DNA of 64,000 bases from Amycolatopsis sp. NBC_00345 (GTDB lineage Bacteria; Actinomycetota; Actinomycetes; Mycobacteriales; Pseudonocardiaceae): NCBI RefSeq assembly GCF_036116635.1, contig NZ_CP107995.1:4898001-4962000 (forward strand), given 5' to 3'. The first letter of the stretch is position 1; each line of letters begins with the position of its first letter. Shown here piece after piece: positions 26,143 through 34,381 of this stretch. The translations under genes were made by a program, and so were the position numbers. The notes under the pieces were generated by a model. The model saw nothing but the letters and a program-made list of their open reading frames with translations. It searched no databases and was not told the origin of the DNA.

Positions 26143-27084
26143 TCAGAGGGCGGGCCGGCGGCTGCCCGAGAGGCCGCACCCCGACAGGTATTCGCGGGTC
26201 CGCACCGCGATCGGCAGCGGGACGTCCGGCGCGCACGGGTACAGGTCCTGCTCGACGATGACGAACAGTTCGGCGTCCAGTGTGGACAGTTCCTCGACGA
26301 TCGACGCGGGGTCGGGCACCCCGGCGGGCGGTTCGACGCACACGCCGCGTTTCACGGCTTCGCCGAACGACAGCCCCTCCGCACTGACCTGCTTCAGCAC
26401 GTCCGGGTCCATCTGTTTGATGTGGACGTAGCCGACGCGTTCGCCGAACCGGCGGATCAGATCGAGGTTGTCACCACCGCCGTAGGCCACGTGCCCGGTG
26501 TCGAGGCACAGGTTGGCGTAGCGGGAGTCGGTCTCGTTGAGGAACCGCTCGATCTCGGGCTGGGTCTGGATGTGGCTGTCCGCGTGCGGGTGCAGGCACA
26601 GCCGGACGTCGTAGTCCTCCAGCAGGATCTTCCCCAGCTCGTTGGCGCGGCCGCCGAAGGAGTTCCACTGTTCGGCGGTCAGCTCGGGGCCTTCGGTGAA
26701 GTCGCCGGTCTTCTCGTCGCGGTACATCGGCGGGATGAACACCAGGTGGTGCGCTCCCGCCGCCGCGGTCAGCGCGGCGACCTCGCGGGTCGCGGCGAGC
26801 ATCTCGTCCCACTCCTGCGGCCGGTGCAGCGCGCCGAAAGTGGTGCCGCCGGAGACCTTCAGGCCGCGGGCGGCGACCTCCTCGGCGAGCCGCTTCGGGT
26901 CGGTGGGCAGGTAGCCGTAGGGGCCGAGTTCGAGCCAGCTGTACCCGGCGGCCACGAGCTCGTCCAGGAACCGGGTGAACGGAACCTGGTGCGCGTCCTC
27001 GGGAAACCAGATGCCCCAGGAGTCCGGGGCGGTGCCGAGGCAGAGGTTCCCGGCTACGGTGCGGGGTTCGGACGTCGTTGTCAC
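26143..27084 (-). CDS. iolE: Inosose dehydratase-like TIM barrel (IolE type)
   Basis: 313 aa xylose-isomerase-like barrel. The N-terminus LGTAPDSWGIWFPED and the segment ELGPYGYLPTDPKRL match actinobacterial IolE proteins, which dehydrate 2-keto-myo-inositol to the 3,5/4-trihydroxycyclohexane-1,2-dione. Likely metal ligands lie in CLHPHADSH, LCLDTGHVAYG and the VEQDLYP segment. Gap of 13 nt to mmsA upstream in the transcript. Because several TIM-barrel paralogues are in this operon, assignment to the dehydratase step is by best resemblance, not proof. Confidence 0.75.
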   Translation of the reverse strand: MTTTSEPRTVAGNLCLGTAPDSWGIWFPEDAHQVPFTRFLDELVAAGYSWLELGPYGYLPTDPKRLAEEVAARGLKVSGGTTFGALHRPQEWDEMLAATREVAALTAAAGAHHLVFIPPMYRDEKTGDFTEGPELTAEQWNSFGGRANELGKILLEDYDVRLCLHPHADSHIQTQPEIERFLNETDSRYANLCLDTGHVAYGGGDNLDLIRRFGERVGYVHIKQMDPDVLKQVSAEGLSFGEAVKRGVCVEPPAGVPDPASIVEELSTLDAELFVIVEQDLYPCAPDVPLPIAVRTREYLSGCGLSGSRRPAL

Positions 27085-27097
27085 TGGTGAATCCTCT

Positions 27098-28594
27098 CTA
27101 GTGCGAGGTAGGGAAAGTGAACGCGGCTTCGACCGACTGCGCGACCTGGGGCCAGCGCGTGGTCACGACCTTGGGCCGGGTGTAGAACCGGACGCCCTCG
27201 GGCCCGTGGATCGGGCTGTCCCCGATCAGGGAGTCCTTCCAGCCGCCGAAGGAGTAGTACGACATCGGGACCGGGATCGGCACGTTGACGCCGATCATCC
27301 CGACCGTGACCTCGCGCTGGAACCGGCGTGCGGCTTCACCACTGGCGGTGAACAGCGCGGTGCCGTTGCCGTAGGGGTTGTCGTTGATCAGCGCGATGGC
27401 CTCGTCGATCGACTCCGCCCGCACGATCGCGAGGACCGGGCCGAAGATCTCCTCGCGATAGACGTCCATCGCCGGGCGCACGTTGTCCACAAGGGACGGT
27501 CCGGTGAAGAAGCCTCCCTCGTGGCCCTCGACGGTCAGCCCGCGCCCGTCGACGACAACCGTGGCGCCCTGCTCGGCCGCGCTCACGACAGCGTTCTCGA
27601 CGCGCTGTTTCGCGGCGCCGGTGACCACCGGGCCCATCTCGCTCGACGGGTCGTCGCCGGGGCCGACCTTGACCTCGCGGGCCTTGCGGGCCAGCGCGGC
27701 GACCAGCGCGTCCGCGGCGTCGCCGACCGCGACGGCCACCGAGATCGCCATGCACCGCTGCCCCGCCGAGCCGAACGCGGCGGCGGTGAGGTGGTTGACG
27801 GCGTACTCCAGGTCGGCGTCGGGCAGCACCACCGCGTGGTTCTTCGCCCCGCCGAGGGCCTGGACGCGCTTGCCGGTCGCGGTGGCCCGCTCGTGGACGT
27901 ACTTCGCGATCGGGGTGGAGCCCACAAAGGACACCGCGGCGATGTCCGGGTGCTCCAGGATCGCGTCGACCGCCACCTTGTCGCCGTGCACGACGTTGAA
28001 CACACCGTCCGGAAGCCCGGCTTCGGCGTACAGCTCGGCGACCAGGTTCGACGCCGACGGGTCGCGCTCGCTGGGCTTGAGCACGAAGGTGTTGCCGGTG
28101 GCGATGGCCACCGGGTGCATCCACAGCGGCACCATGATCGGGAAGTTGAACGGGGTGATCCCCGCGCACACGCCCAGCGGCTGCCGGAAGCTGAACACGT
28201 CCACGTCGCGCGAGACCTGGTCGGAGTAGCCGCCCTTGAGCGCGTCCGCGATGCCGCAGGCGTACTCGACGACCTCGCGGCCGCGGACGATCTCACCGCG
28301 CGCGTCGTCGACCACCTTGCCGTGCTCGGCCGAGATCAGCTTCGCGAGTTCGGTCTCGTGCTTCACCAGCAGCTCGCGGAAGGCGAACATCACCCGCGAG
28401 CGCCGGCTGAGCGAGGCGCTGCCCCACTCCTCGAACGCCTTGCCCGCGGCGGCGACCGCGGTGTCCACATCGGACGTCTCGGCGAGCAGGACCTTCGCCC
28501 GTTGCGCACCGGTCGCGGGGTTCCAGACCGGGGCTGTCCTGGTCGAGCCCGCCGTGGTGGCGGCCCCGTTGATCCAGTGTTCGATGGTCTTCAC
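27098..28594 (-). CDS. mmsA: CoA-acylating methylmalonate-semialdehyde dehydrogenase
   Basis: 498 aa aldehyde dehydrogenase superfamily. Catalytic Cys281 in GSAGQRCMAIS; the segment VFSFRQPLGVCAGITPFNFP and the Rossmann motif FVGSTPIAKYVH with the KNHAVVLPDAD strand are those of MmsA/IolA. The enzyme converts malonate- or methylmalonate-semialdehyde to acetyl- or propionyl-CoA with NAD and CoA, the last step of inositol (and valine) catabolism. It is 498 aa, standard length, and 7 nt after iolD in the transcript. Confidence 0.93.
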   Translation of the reverse strand: MKTIEHWINGAATTAGSTRTAPVWNPATGAQRAKVLLAETSDVDTAVAAAGKAFEEWGSASLSRRSRVMFAFRELLVKHETELAKLISAEHGKVVDDARGEIVRGREVVEYACGIADALKGGYSDQVSRDVDVFSFRQPLGVCAGITPFNFPIMVPLWMHPVAIATGNTFVLKPSERDPSASNLVAELYAEAGLPDGVFNVVHGDKVAVDAILEHPDIAAVSFVGSTPIAKYVHERATATGKRVQALGGAKNHAVVLPDADLEYAVNHLTAAAFGSAGQRCMAISVAVAVGDAADALVAALARKAREVKVGPGDDPSSEMGPVVTGAAKQRVENAVVSAAEQGATVVVDGRGLTVEGHEGGFFTGPSLVDNVRPAMDVYREEIFGPVLAIVRAESIDEAIALINDNPYGNGTALFTASGEAARRFQREVTVGMIGVNVPIPVPMSYYSFGGWKDSLIGDSPIHGPEGVRFYTRPKVVTTRWPQVAQSVEAAFTFPTSH

Positions 28595-28601
28595 GGTTCT
28601 C

Positions 28602-30473
28602 CTAGAGATAGTGCCGCTGACCGCGCTTGGCGGCCGCGTAGTCTTCGCGGGCCCGGCGGGTGCTGTCCAGTTCGGACACTTCGCTCACCGGGACGTCCCA
28701 CCAGCCGGATCCCGGCGGGTTGGGGCCGTACAGATCGGTCTCCACGTGCACCACAGTGGTCCGCGTCGAGGCCTTGGCCTTCTCGACGGCGCTGCGGAAC
28801 CCGTCCACGGTGGACGCGGTGAGCACGTCGGCGCCGAGGCTGGCCGCGTTGGCCGCCAGGTCGACCGGCAGCACCCCGCCGTCGAGCCGGCCTTCCGAGC
28901 CGCGATAGCGGTACTGGGTGCCGAAGCGTTGCGAGCCCAGGGATTCCGACAGGGAGCCGATCGAAGCGAACCCGTGGTTCTGCACGAGCACCACGATCAC
29001 CTTGAGCCGCTCCGAGATCATCGTGACGATCTCCTGGGCCATCATCAGGTACGAGCCGTCGCCGACCAGCACGAACACTTCACGGTCCGGCGCGGCCAGC
29101 TTGGTGCCGAGCCCGGCCGCGACCTCGTAGCCCATGCAGGAGTAGGCGTATTCGACGTTGTACGCCTTGGGATCCCGGGCGCGCCAGAGCATCTGGAGGT
29201 CGCCGGGCATCGATCCGGCCGCGTTGATCACCACGTCCCGGTCGTCGACCAAGTCGTTCAGGGCGCCCAGGATCTCCGTCTGCGCGGGCAGCCGGCCGGT
29301 GCTCTGTTCTCCGGCGAAACAGGCGTCGGTGGTCCGCTTCCAGTCCTCGGCGAGCAGCCACGTACGCGTCCGGTAGGCCTCGTCGACCTGCCAGCCGCCG
29401 AGTTTTCCGGACAGGGCCTCGAGGCCGGCCCTGGCGTCGGCGATCAACGGGACCGCCGAGTGCTTGACCGCGTCCAGCCGGGCGACGTTCAGGTTCACGA
29501 ACGCGACGTCCGGGTTGCCGAAGACGGTGTGGCTGGCGGTGGTGAAGTCGCTGTACCGGGTGCCGATGCCGAGCACGACGTCCGCCTCGGCGGCCAGCGC
29601 GTTCGCCGCCGCCGTGCCGGTCGAGCCGAGACCGCCGACGGCGCACGGGTGATCCCACTGGACCGCGCCCTTGCCCGCGTGGGTGTCCGCGACCGGGATG
29701 CCGGTCGCCTCGGCGAACGCCCGCAGCTGCTCGGTCGCCTGCGAGTACACCGCTCCCCCGCCCGCGACGATCAGCGGCTTGCGCGCGGTCCGCAGCAAGG
29801 CGACGGCCCGGTCCAGTGCCGCGGGCTCGGGCACCGGACGGCCAATGGACCAGACGCGGCGGCGGAAGAACTCCTCGGGCCAGTCGTAGGCCTCGGCCTG
29901 CACGTCCTGCGGCAGGCACAGCGTCACCGCGCCGGTCTCCGCCGGGTCGGTGAGCACGCGCATCGCGGCGAGCGCGGCCGGGACCAGCTGTTCCGGGCGG
30001 GTGACCCGGTCGAAGTACTTCGACACCGGGCGGAAGGCGTCGTTGACCGTCACGTCCCCGCCGCGGGTGTCCTCCAGCTGCTGCAGCACCGGGTCGGGGC
30101 CGCGGGTGGCGAACATGTCGCTCGGCAGGAGCAGCACCGGGAGCCGGTTGGTGGTGGCCAGCGCGGCGCCGGTGATCATGTTGGTCGAACCGGGCCCGGT
30201 GGACGCCGTGCAGGCGAAAGCCGCCAGCCGGTCGCGGGTCTTGGCGTAGGCGGCCGCCGCGTGGACCATGCCCTGCTCGTTGCGCGCCAGGTAGTACGGC
30301 AGGTCCGCTTCACCGGTCTCGGCCGCTTGGAGCAGGGCCTGGCCGACGCCGGCGACGTTGCCGTGCCCGAAGATGCCGAAACAGCCCGGGATGAGCCGCT
30401 GCTCGACGCCGTCCCGCTCGCTGTACTGATTCGCCAGGAAACGCACGAGGGCCTGGGCGGTGGTGAGCCTCAT
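28602..30473 (-). CDS. iolD: 3D-(3,5/4)-trihydroxycyclohexane-1,2-dione hydrolase
   Basis: 623 aa thiamine-diphosphate enzyme. The N-terminal Pyr domain contains GCFGIFGHGNVAGVGQAL and the conserved PYYLARNEQGMVHAA (Glu activates the cofactor); the C-terminal PP domain has GDGSYLMM with the downstream Asn-rich loop VLVQNHGFASIGSLSESLG, the latter a specific IolD signature. It opens the ring of the cyclohexanetrione to 5-deoxyglucuronate. Start codon overlaps the 3' end of iolB, so the pair is coupled. Confidence 0.93.
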   Translation of the reverse strand: MRLTTAQALVRFLANQYSERDGVEQRLIPGCFGIFGHGNVAGVGQALLQAAETGEADLPYYLARNEQGMVHAAAAYAKTRDRLAAFACTASTGPGSTNMITGAALATTNRLPVLLLPSDMFATRGPDPVLQQLEDTRGGDVTVNDAFRPVSKYFDRVTRPEQLVPAALAAMRVLTDPAETGAVTLCLPQDVQAEAYDWPEEFFRRRVWSIGRPVPEPAALDRAVALLRTARKPLIVAGGGAVYSQATEQLRAFAEATGIPVADTHAGKGAVQWDHPCAVGGLGSTGTAAANALAAEADVVLGIGTRYSDFTTASHTVFGNPDVAFVNLNVARLDAVKHSAVPLIADARAGLEALSGKLGGWQVDEAYRTRTWLLAEDWKRTTDACFAGEQSTGRLPAQTEILGALNDLVDDRDVVINAAGSMPGDLQMLWRARDPKAYNVEYAYSCMGYEVAAGLGTKLAAPDREVFVLVGDGSYLMMAQEIVTMISERLKVIVVLVQNHGFASIGSLSESLGSQRFGTQYRYRGSEGRLDGGVLPVDLAANAASLGADVLTASTVDGFRSAVEKAKASTRTTVVHVETDLYGPNPPGSGWWDVPVSEVSELDSTRRAREDYAAAKRGQRHYL

Positions 30474-31324
30474 CGCGGTCCCCCGAACGGCAGCCGCGCG
30501 TCGGCGGCCTGGCCTTCCCAGCTCTGCCGGACCCAGCCGTGGGCCGGGTCGTCGCAGATGAGCCAGGCACGGTCCGTGCCTGGCCCGGCCATCACGTTGA
30601 GGTAGTACAGGTCGTAACCCGGCGCGGCCATGGACGGCCCGTGCCAGCCGTGCGGGATGAGCACCACGTCGCCGGAGCGGACCTCGGCGAGCACGTCGAT
30701 CGGCCGGTCGTCCGTGCCGTAGACCCGTTGGTAGCCCATGCCGTCCTGGGCGACCTCGAAGTAGTAGATCTCTTCGAGCTCGCTTTCGCCGTCGCGGGCC
30801 TCGTCGTGCTTGTGCGGCGGATATGACGACCAGTTGCCGCCAGGCGTCAGTACCTCACAGACCAGCAGCTGGTCGGCGTCGAAGGTTTGCGGCAGGCAGT
30901 AGTTGTTGACCTGGCGGCTGCAGTTCCCCGCGCCGCGCAGCTCAGTGGGCACGTTCCCGACCGGCCCGTACCGTGCGGGCAGCCTTTCTTCGCAACGCGC
31001 CGACGGCAGGGCGAACCGGCCACCGCCGTCGCTGGTGATGGTCGCTTCGGCGTCTCGTGGCAGGTAGGCGAAGTCGGTCGGCCCGGCGAAGACCCCGGTG
31101 CGGCCGGTCAGCTCGAAGGACTCGCCGTCGCAGGTGACGCGGCAGCCGCCGGACAGGGGCAGGACCAGGTGCTCGGCGCCGCCGGTGACGATCTTCACCG
31201 AGCCGCCGGAAGGCAGTTCCACCACCCGCAGCCCGGAATAGCCCCAGCCCGCCGACTCGGGTGTCACGACCGTCGCGAAAGGACCATCCATAGTGGACCC
31301 GTTGACCAGATGAAGCTTGCTCAC
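30470..31324 (-). CDS. iolB: 5-deoxy-glucuronate isomerase
   Basis: 284 aa bicupin (KduI/IolB family). Metal-binding residues occur in YPPHKHDEARDGESELEEIYYFE and IPHGWHGP (His). It converts 5-deoxyglucuronate to 2-deoxy-5-keto-gluconate. GTG 31324 overlaps the aldolase stop by 4 nt. Length and motif order are normal for the family. Confidence 0.92.
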   Translation of the reverse strand: MSKLHLVNGSTMDGPFATVVTPESAGWGYSGLRVVELPSGGSVKIVTGGAEHLVLPLSGGCRVTCDGESFELTGRTGVFAGPTDFAYLPRDAEATITSDGGGRFALPSARCEERLPARYGPVGNVPTELRGAGNCSRQVNNYCLPQTFDADQLLVCEVLTPGGNWSSYPPHKHDEARDGESELEEIYYFEVAQDGMGYQRVYGTDDRPIDVLAEVRSGDVVLIPHGWHGPSMAAPGYDLYYLNVMAGPGTDRAWLICDDPAHGWVRQSWEGQAADARLPFGGPR

Positions 31325-32190
31325 AGCAGGCTCACCGCCCGGTCGACCGCGCCGGCGACGCCGCCGTTGGCCGGGTACAGCAGCGAACGGCCGACCACCA
31401 GGCCTTGCACGGTCGGCAACGCGAGCGCCCGCTGCCAAGCAGTGAAGGCGGCGTCGGCGTCCTTGACCTCACCACCGAGCAGCAGCACCGGCAGCGTCGA
31501 CGAGGCCAGCACGCGCTCCATGTCGTCCACCACCGGCAGTTTGAGCCAGGTGCGCGCGGTGCGCCGGCCCAGGCCCGACGCGATGGTGATCGACTTGATC
31601 ACCGCGTCCGGGGTCAGGTCGTTGCGGACCCGGCCGTCGGCCCAATGCGACAGGAACGGCTCGACCATGGCGATCAGCTCACGGTCGTTCAGCTCGTCCA
31701 CCGCCCGCGCGGAATTCTCCAGCACCGACGCGGTAGCCGGGTCGTCGAGCGCGATGCGCGTGAGCATCTTGCCCCCGTCGAACCCCATGGCGGCGATGGC
31801 CTCGGCGTCGTAGCCGGTGAAGCGGTCGTCGATCTCGAAGGACGACCCCGCGAGGCCGCCGCGGTTCATCGAGCCGAACACGCTCTTGCCGTCCAGCACG
31901 CCGAGCAGCAGCAGGTCTTCGAGGATGTCCGCGGTGCCGAGCACCCCGGTCACGCCGGGCCGCTCCAGCGCGACGCACAGCCGGTCCAGCAGCTCACCAC
32001 GGTCGGCCATCGCCGACGGGTCGCCCCCGACGGCGTTCGCGCCCCGCGCCGGGTGGTCGGCGGCGATGACCATCGCCCGGCCGTTGTCACCCAGCACGGA
32101 CTTCGCCTTGACGCGGCGCGCGGCGGCTTCGGCGATCGCGCCCGGATCCTGGATCCGCGTCGTGACGATCCGGCTGACTGTTTCAGACAC
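31321..32190 (-). CDS. Cgl0158-family beta/alpha-barrel aldolase-like protein
   Basis: 289 aa class I aldolase-like (beta/alpha)8 barrel, similar to the DeoC/LacD type protein found in corynebacterial inositol clusters. RAMVIAADHPARGANAVGG at the N-terminus and the LKLPVVDDMERVLASSTLPVLLLGGEV strand (Lys before Leu-Pro is a plausible Schiff-base residue) fit an aldolase. It is placed between iolC and iolB, where the 6-phospho-2-deoxy-5-ketogluconate aldolase (IolJ function) is required and no other candidate exists, hence the proposed role. GTG 32190 overlaps iolC by 8 nt. Confidence 0.75.
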   Translation of the reverse strand: MSETVSRIVTTRIQDPGAIAEAAARRVKAKSVLGDNGRAMVIAADHPARGANAVGGDPSAMADRGELLDRLCVALERPGVTGVLGTADILEDLLLLGVLDGKSVFGSMNRGGLAGSSFEIDDRFTGYDAEAIAAMGFDGGKMLTRIALDDPATASVLENSARAVDELNDRELIAMVEPFLSHWADGRVRNDLTPDAVIKSITIASGLGRRTARTWLKLPVVDDMERVLASSTLPVLLLGGEVKDADAAFTAWQRALALPTVQGLVVGRSLLYPANGGVAGAVDRAVSLL

Positions 32191-33142
32191 TGGTGACCTC
32201 TTCGAGCTTCTCGAGAACCTGGGCTTCGGTGGGCATGGCGTCGGAGCACGCGAGCTCCCCCGCGACGTGCGCGCCCGCCGCGTTGGCGAACTCGACGGTC
32301 CGCCGGGTGCTCCACCGGGACAGCAGGCCGTGGCAGAGCGCGCCGCCGAAGGCGTCACCGGCGCCGAGACCGTTGACGACCGTGACCGGCACGGGCGGCA
32401 CCTCGACGGCGCCGTCGTCGTCCACGGCCAGCACCCCGCGCGGACCCTGCTTGACCACGGCGAGGGAAATGCCCTTTTCCCGCAACGCTTTCGCGGCTTC
32501 ATACGGGTCGCGGACACCGACGGCGGTCTCGCACTCGTCGAGATTGCCGGCGGTCACGGTGACGAGGTCGAGGGCCCGGCCGACCCATTCACGGGCCTGC
32601 TCGCGGGAGTCCCAGAACATCGGCCGGTAGTCCAGGTCCAGGACGGTGATGCCGCGTTTCGCCCGGGCTTCGAGCGCGGCCAGGGTCGCCGAACGGCTCG
32701 GCTCCGCGCACAGACCGGTGCCGGTCACCCAGAAGATGTCCGCGTCGCGCACGGCGTCGAGGTCCAGCTCGTCGACGCGGATGTCCAGGTCCGGGGCCTT
32801 CGGCGCGCGGTAGAAGTACAGCGGGAACTCGTCCGGCGGGAAGATCTCGCAGAACGTCACCGGGGTGGGCAGCCCGGGCGACTCGCCCACGAACCGGTCG
32901 TCGACGCCGTAGCCCGTCAGCGCCCGGCGGACGAATCGGCCGAACGGGTCGGCGCCCACCTTCGTCACGACGGCCGACCGGCGTCCGTAGCGGGCCGCCG
33001 CCACGGCGACGTTGGTCGGGCTGCCGCCGAGGAACTTGCCGAATGAGGTGACCTCCTCCAGCCCGACGCCGATCTGCTCGGGGTAGATGTCCACCCCGGT
33101 CCGGCCCATGGTCAGCACCTCGAACGGTCGTTCGGGTTCCAC
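32183..33142 (-). CDS. iolC: 5-dehydro-2-deoxygluconokinase
   Basis: 319 aa PfkB-family kinase. GGSPTNVAVAAARYGR and the C-terminal NGLGAGDAFGGAL (catalytic Asp, anion hole) are diagnostic; EVLTMGRTGVDIYPEQIG is IolC-like. It phosphorylates 2-deoxy-5-keto-gluconate. GTG 33142 is chosen because GGAGGT lies 6 nt away; the first in-frame GTG (33148) touches the ribosome site. First gene of the operon, divergent from the LacI gene. Confidence 0.9.
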   Translation of the reverse strand: MEPERPFEVLTMGRTGVDIYPEQIGVGLEEVTSFGKFLGGSPTNVAVAAARYGRRSAVVTKVGADPFGRFVRRALTGYGVDDRFVGESPGLPTPVTFCEIFPPDEFPLYFYRAPKAPDLDIRVDELDLDAVRDADIFWVTGTGLCAEPSRSATLAALEARAKRGITVLDLDYRPMFWDSREQAREWVGRALDLVTVTAGNLDECETAVGVRDPYEAAKALREKGISLAVVKQGPRGVLAVDDDGAVEVPPVPVTVVNGLGAGDAFGGALCHGLLSRWSTRRTVEFANAAGAHVAGELACSDAMPTEAQVLEKLEEVTSV

Positions 33143-33196
33143 GTGCACACCTCCGCTTCGTCGCGGTACCGCTCCGACTTCTGACTGTCGCGCTCT

Positions 33197-33212
33197 ACTA
33201 GCGCGCTCTAGT
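33197..33212. promoter_or_regulatory. LacI-type operator candidate of the inositol operon
   Basis: ACTAGcGCGCtCTAGT is a near-perfect 16-bp palindrome (one mismatched pair) in the 165-nt gap between iolC (minus) and the LacI gene (plus). Even length with central CG is the usual LacI/GalR operator form. A repeated GCGCTCTA element flanks it on both sides (33190-33209 region). Confidence 0.55.
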
Positions 33213-33307
33213 TGCCGGAACTATGCTGGCCTTCACCGGCTGGTGTCAAGAGCCTGGAACAATCCGGGGCGAAGCCCGGCACACCCTGAGGGAAGCGAGC
33301 GCAGGTA

Positions 33308-34354
33308 GTGCGAGAACCAGATCCGAACGGCAGGGCACCGCGCCCGACCATGGCGGATGTCGCCGCGAAGGTAGGCGTTTCCCGCGCGCTGGTGTCCCTC
33401 ATTTTCCGCGACCAGCCGGGCGCCAGCAAGGAAACCCGCGACCGCGTCTTCGCCGCCGCCGAGGAGCTGGGCTACCACCCGGACAACGCCGCCCGCCTGC
33501 TCGCCCGGGGCCGCAGCCGCACCCTGGGCGTGGTGCTGACCGTGCACCAGCCGTTCCAGGCCGATCTCGTCGAAGGCATCTACCCCGAGGCCGAGCGCCT
33601 CGGCTACGACGTCCTGCTGTCGGCGAGCGCGCCCGGCCGCGATGAGGCGAAGTCGGTCGAGGCCCTGCTCAGCCACCGCTGCGAGGCGCTGATCCTGCTG
33701 GGCCCGACGTCCGACTACCGGTATCTCGACGAGCTCGGGCACCGGACGGTGGTCGCCGTCATCGGGCGCCGGCTGCCCGGCGCGCGGGTGGACAGCGTGC
33801 ACACCGCCGACACCAAGGGCGTCCGCCAGGCGATCGACTACCTCGTCGAGCTGGGCCATCGCGAGATCGTGCACATCGACGGCGGCAAGGACCCCGGCTC
33901 AGCCGACCGGCGGCGGGCGTACCGCGCGGCGATGCGGCGGCACAAGCTGGCCGACCGGGTCATTCCCGGCGCGCACAACGAAGACGCGGGAATGGCGGCC
34001 GGGCGGCTCCTGCTCGAGGAGAAGCAACTGCCGACAGCGGTCTTCGCGAGCAACGACCGCTGCGCGATCGGGCTCATGCACACCCTCGGCCGCGCCGGGC
34101 TGGACACGCCGAAGGACCTGTCCGTGGTCGGCTACGACGACAGCCACCTGTCGCACTTCTCCCACATCGACCTCACCACCGTCCGCCAGGACGCCGACAG
34201 CCTCGCCGAACACGCGGTCCGCGCGGCCATCACCCGGCTCGACGACAGCACCGTCGCCCCGGGCGAGATGGTGCTCGACCCCAAACTCGTCGTGCGCGGT
34301 ACCACCGGGCCGCCGGGGGAACGCCCGACGAAGGTGGGGAAAAACTTGTCATAA
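33308..34354 (+). CDS. LacI family transcriptional regulator (inositol operon)
   Basis: 348 aa: LacI HTH at residues 15-65 (MADVAAKVGVSRALVSLIF, hinge AARLLARGRSRTLGVV) followed by a periplasmic-binding-protein-like sensor (YNG-type pocket region up to VVGYDDSHLSHFSHIDLTTVRQD). Divergent from iolC and most likely its repressor, released by inositol or a catabolic intermediate. The GTG start is the one that places the HTH at the usual N-terminal distance; 14 extra residues precede the conserved MADVA. Confidence 0.88.
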   Translation: MREPDPNGRAPRPTMADVAAKVGVSRALVSLIFRDQPGASKETRDRVFAAAEELGYHPDNAARLLARGRSRTLGVVLTVHQPFQADLVEGIYPEAERLGYDVLLSASAPGRDEAKSVEALLSHRCEALILLGPTSDYRYLDELGHRTVVAVIGRRLPGARVDSVHTADTKGVRQAIDYLVELGHREIVHIDGGKDPGSADRRRAYRAAMRRHKLADRVIPGAHNEDAGMAAGRLLLEEKQLPTAVFASNDRCAIGLMHTLGRAGLDTPKDLSVVGYDDSHLSHFSHIDLTTVRQDADSLAEHAVRAAITRLDDSTVAPGEMVLDPKLVVRGTTGPPGERPTKVGKNLS

Positions 34355-34381
34355 CGCCACAATTCTCGTGTCATAGTCACC

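Noticed and set aside
34355..34381. Separate promoter for the LAL regulator
   Set aside because: The 27-nt gap contains TTGTCA and a weak TCATAG but spacing is 19 nt and neither box is convincing; read-through from the LacI gene is equally likely.
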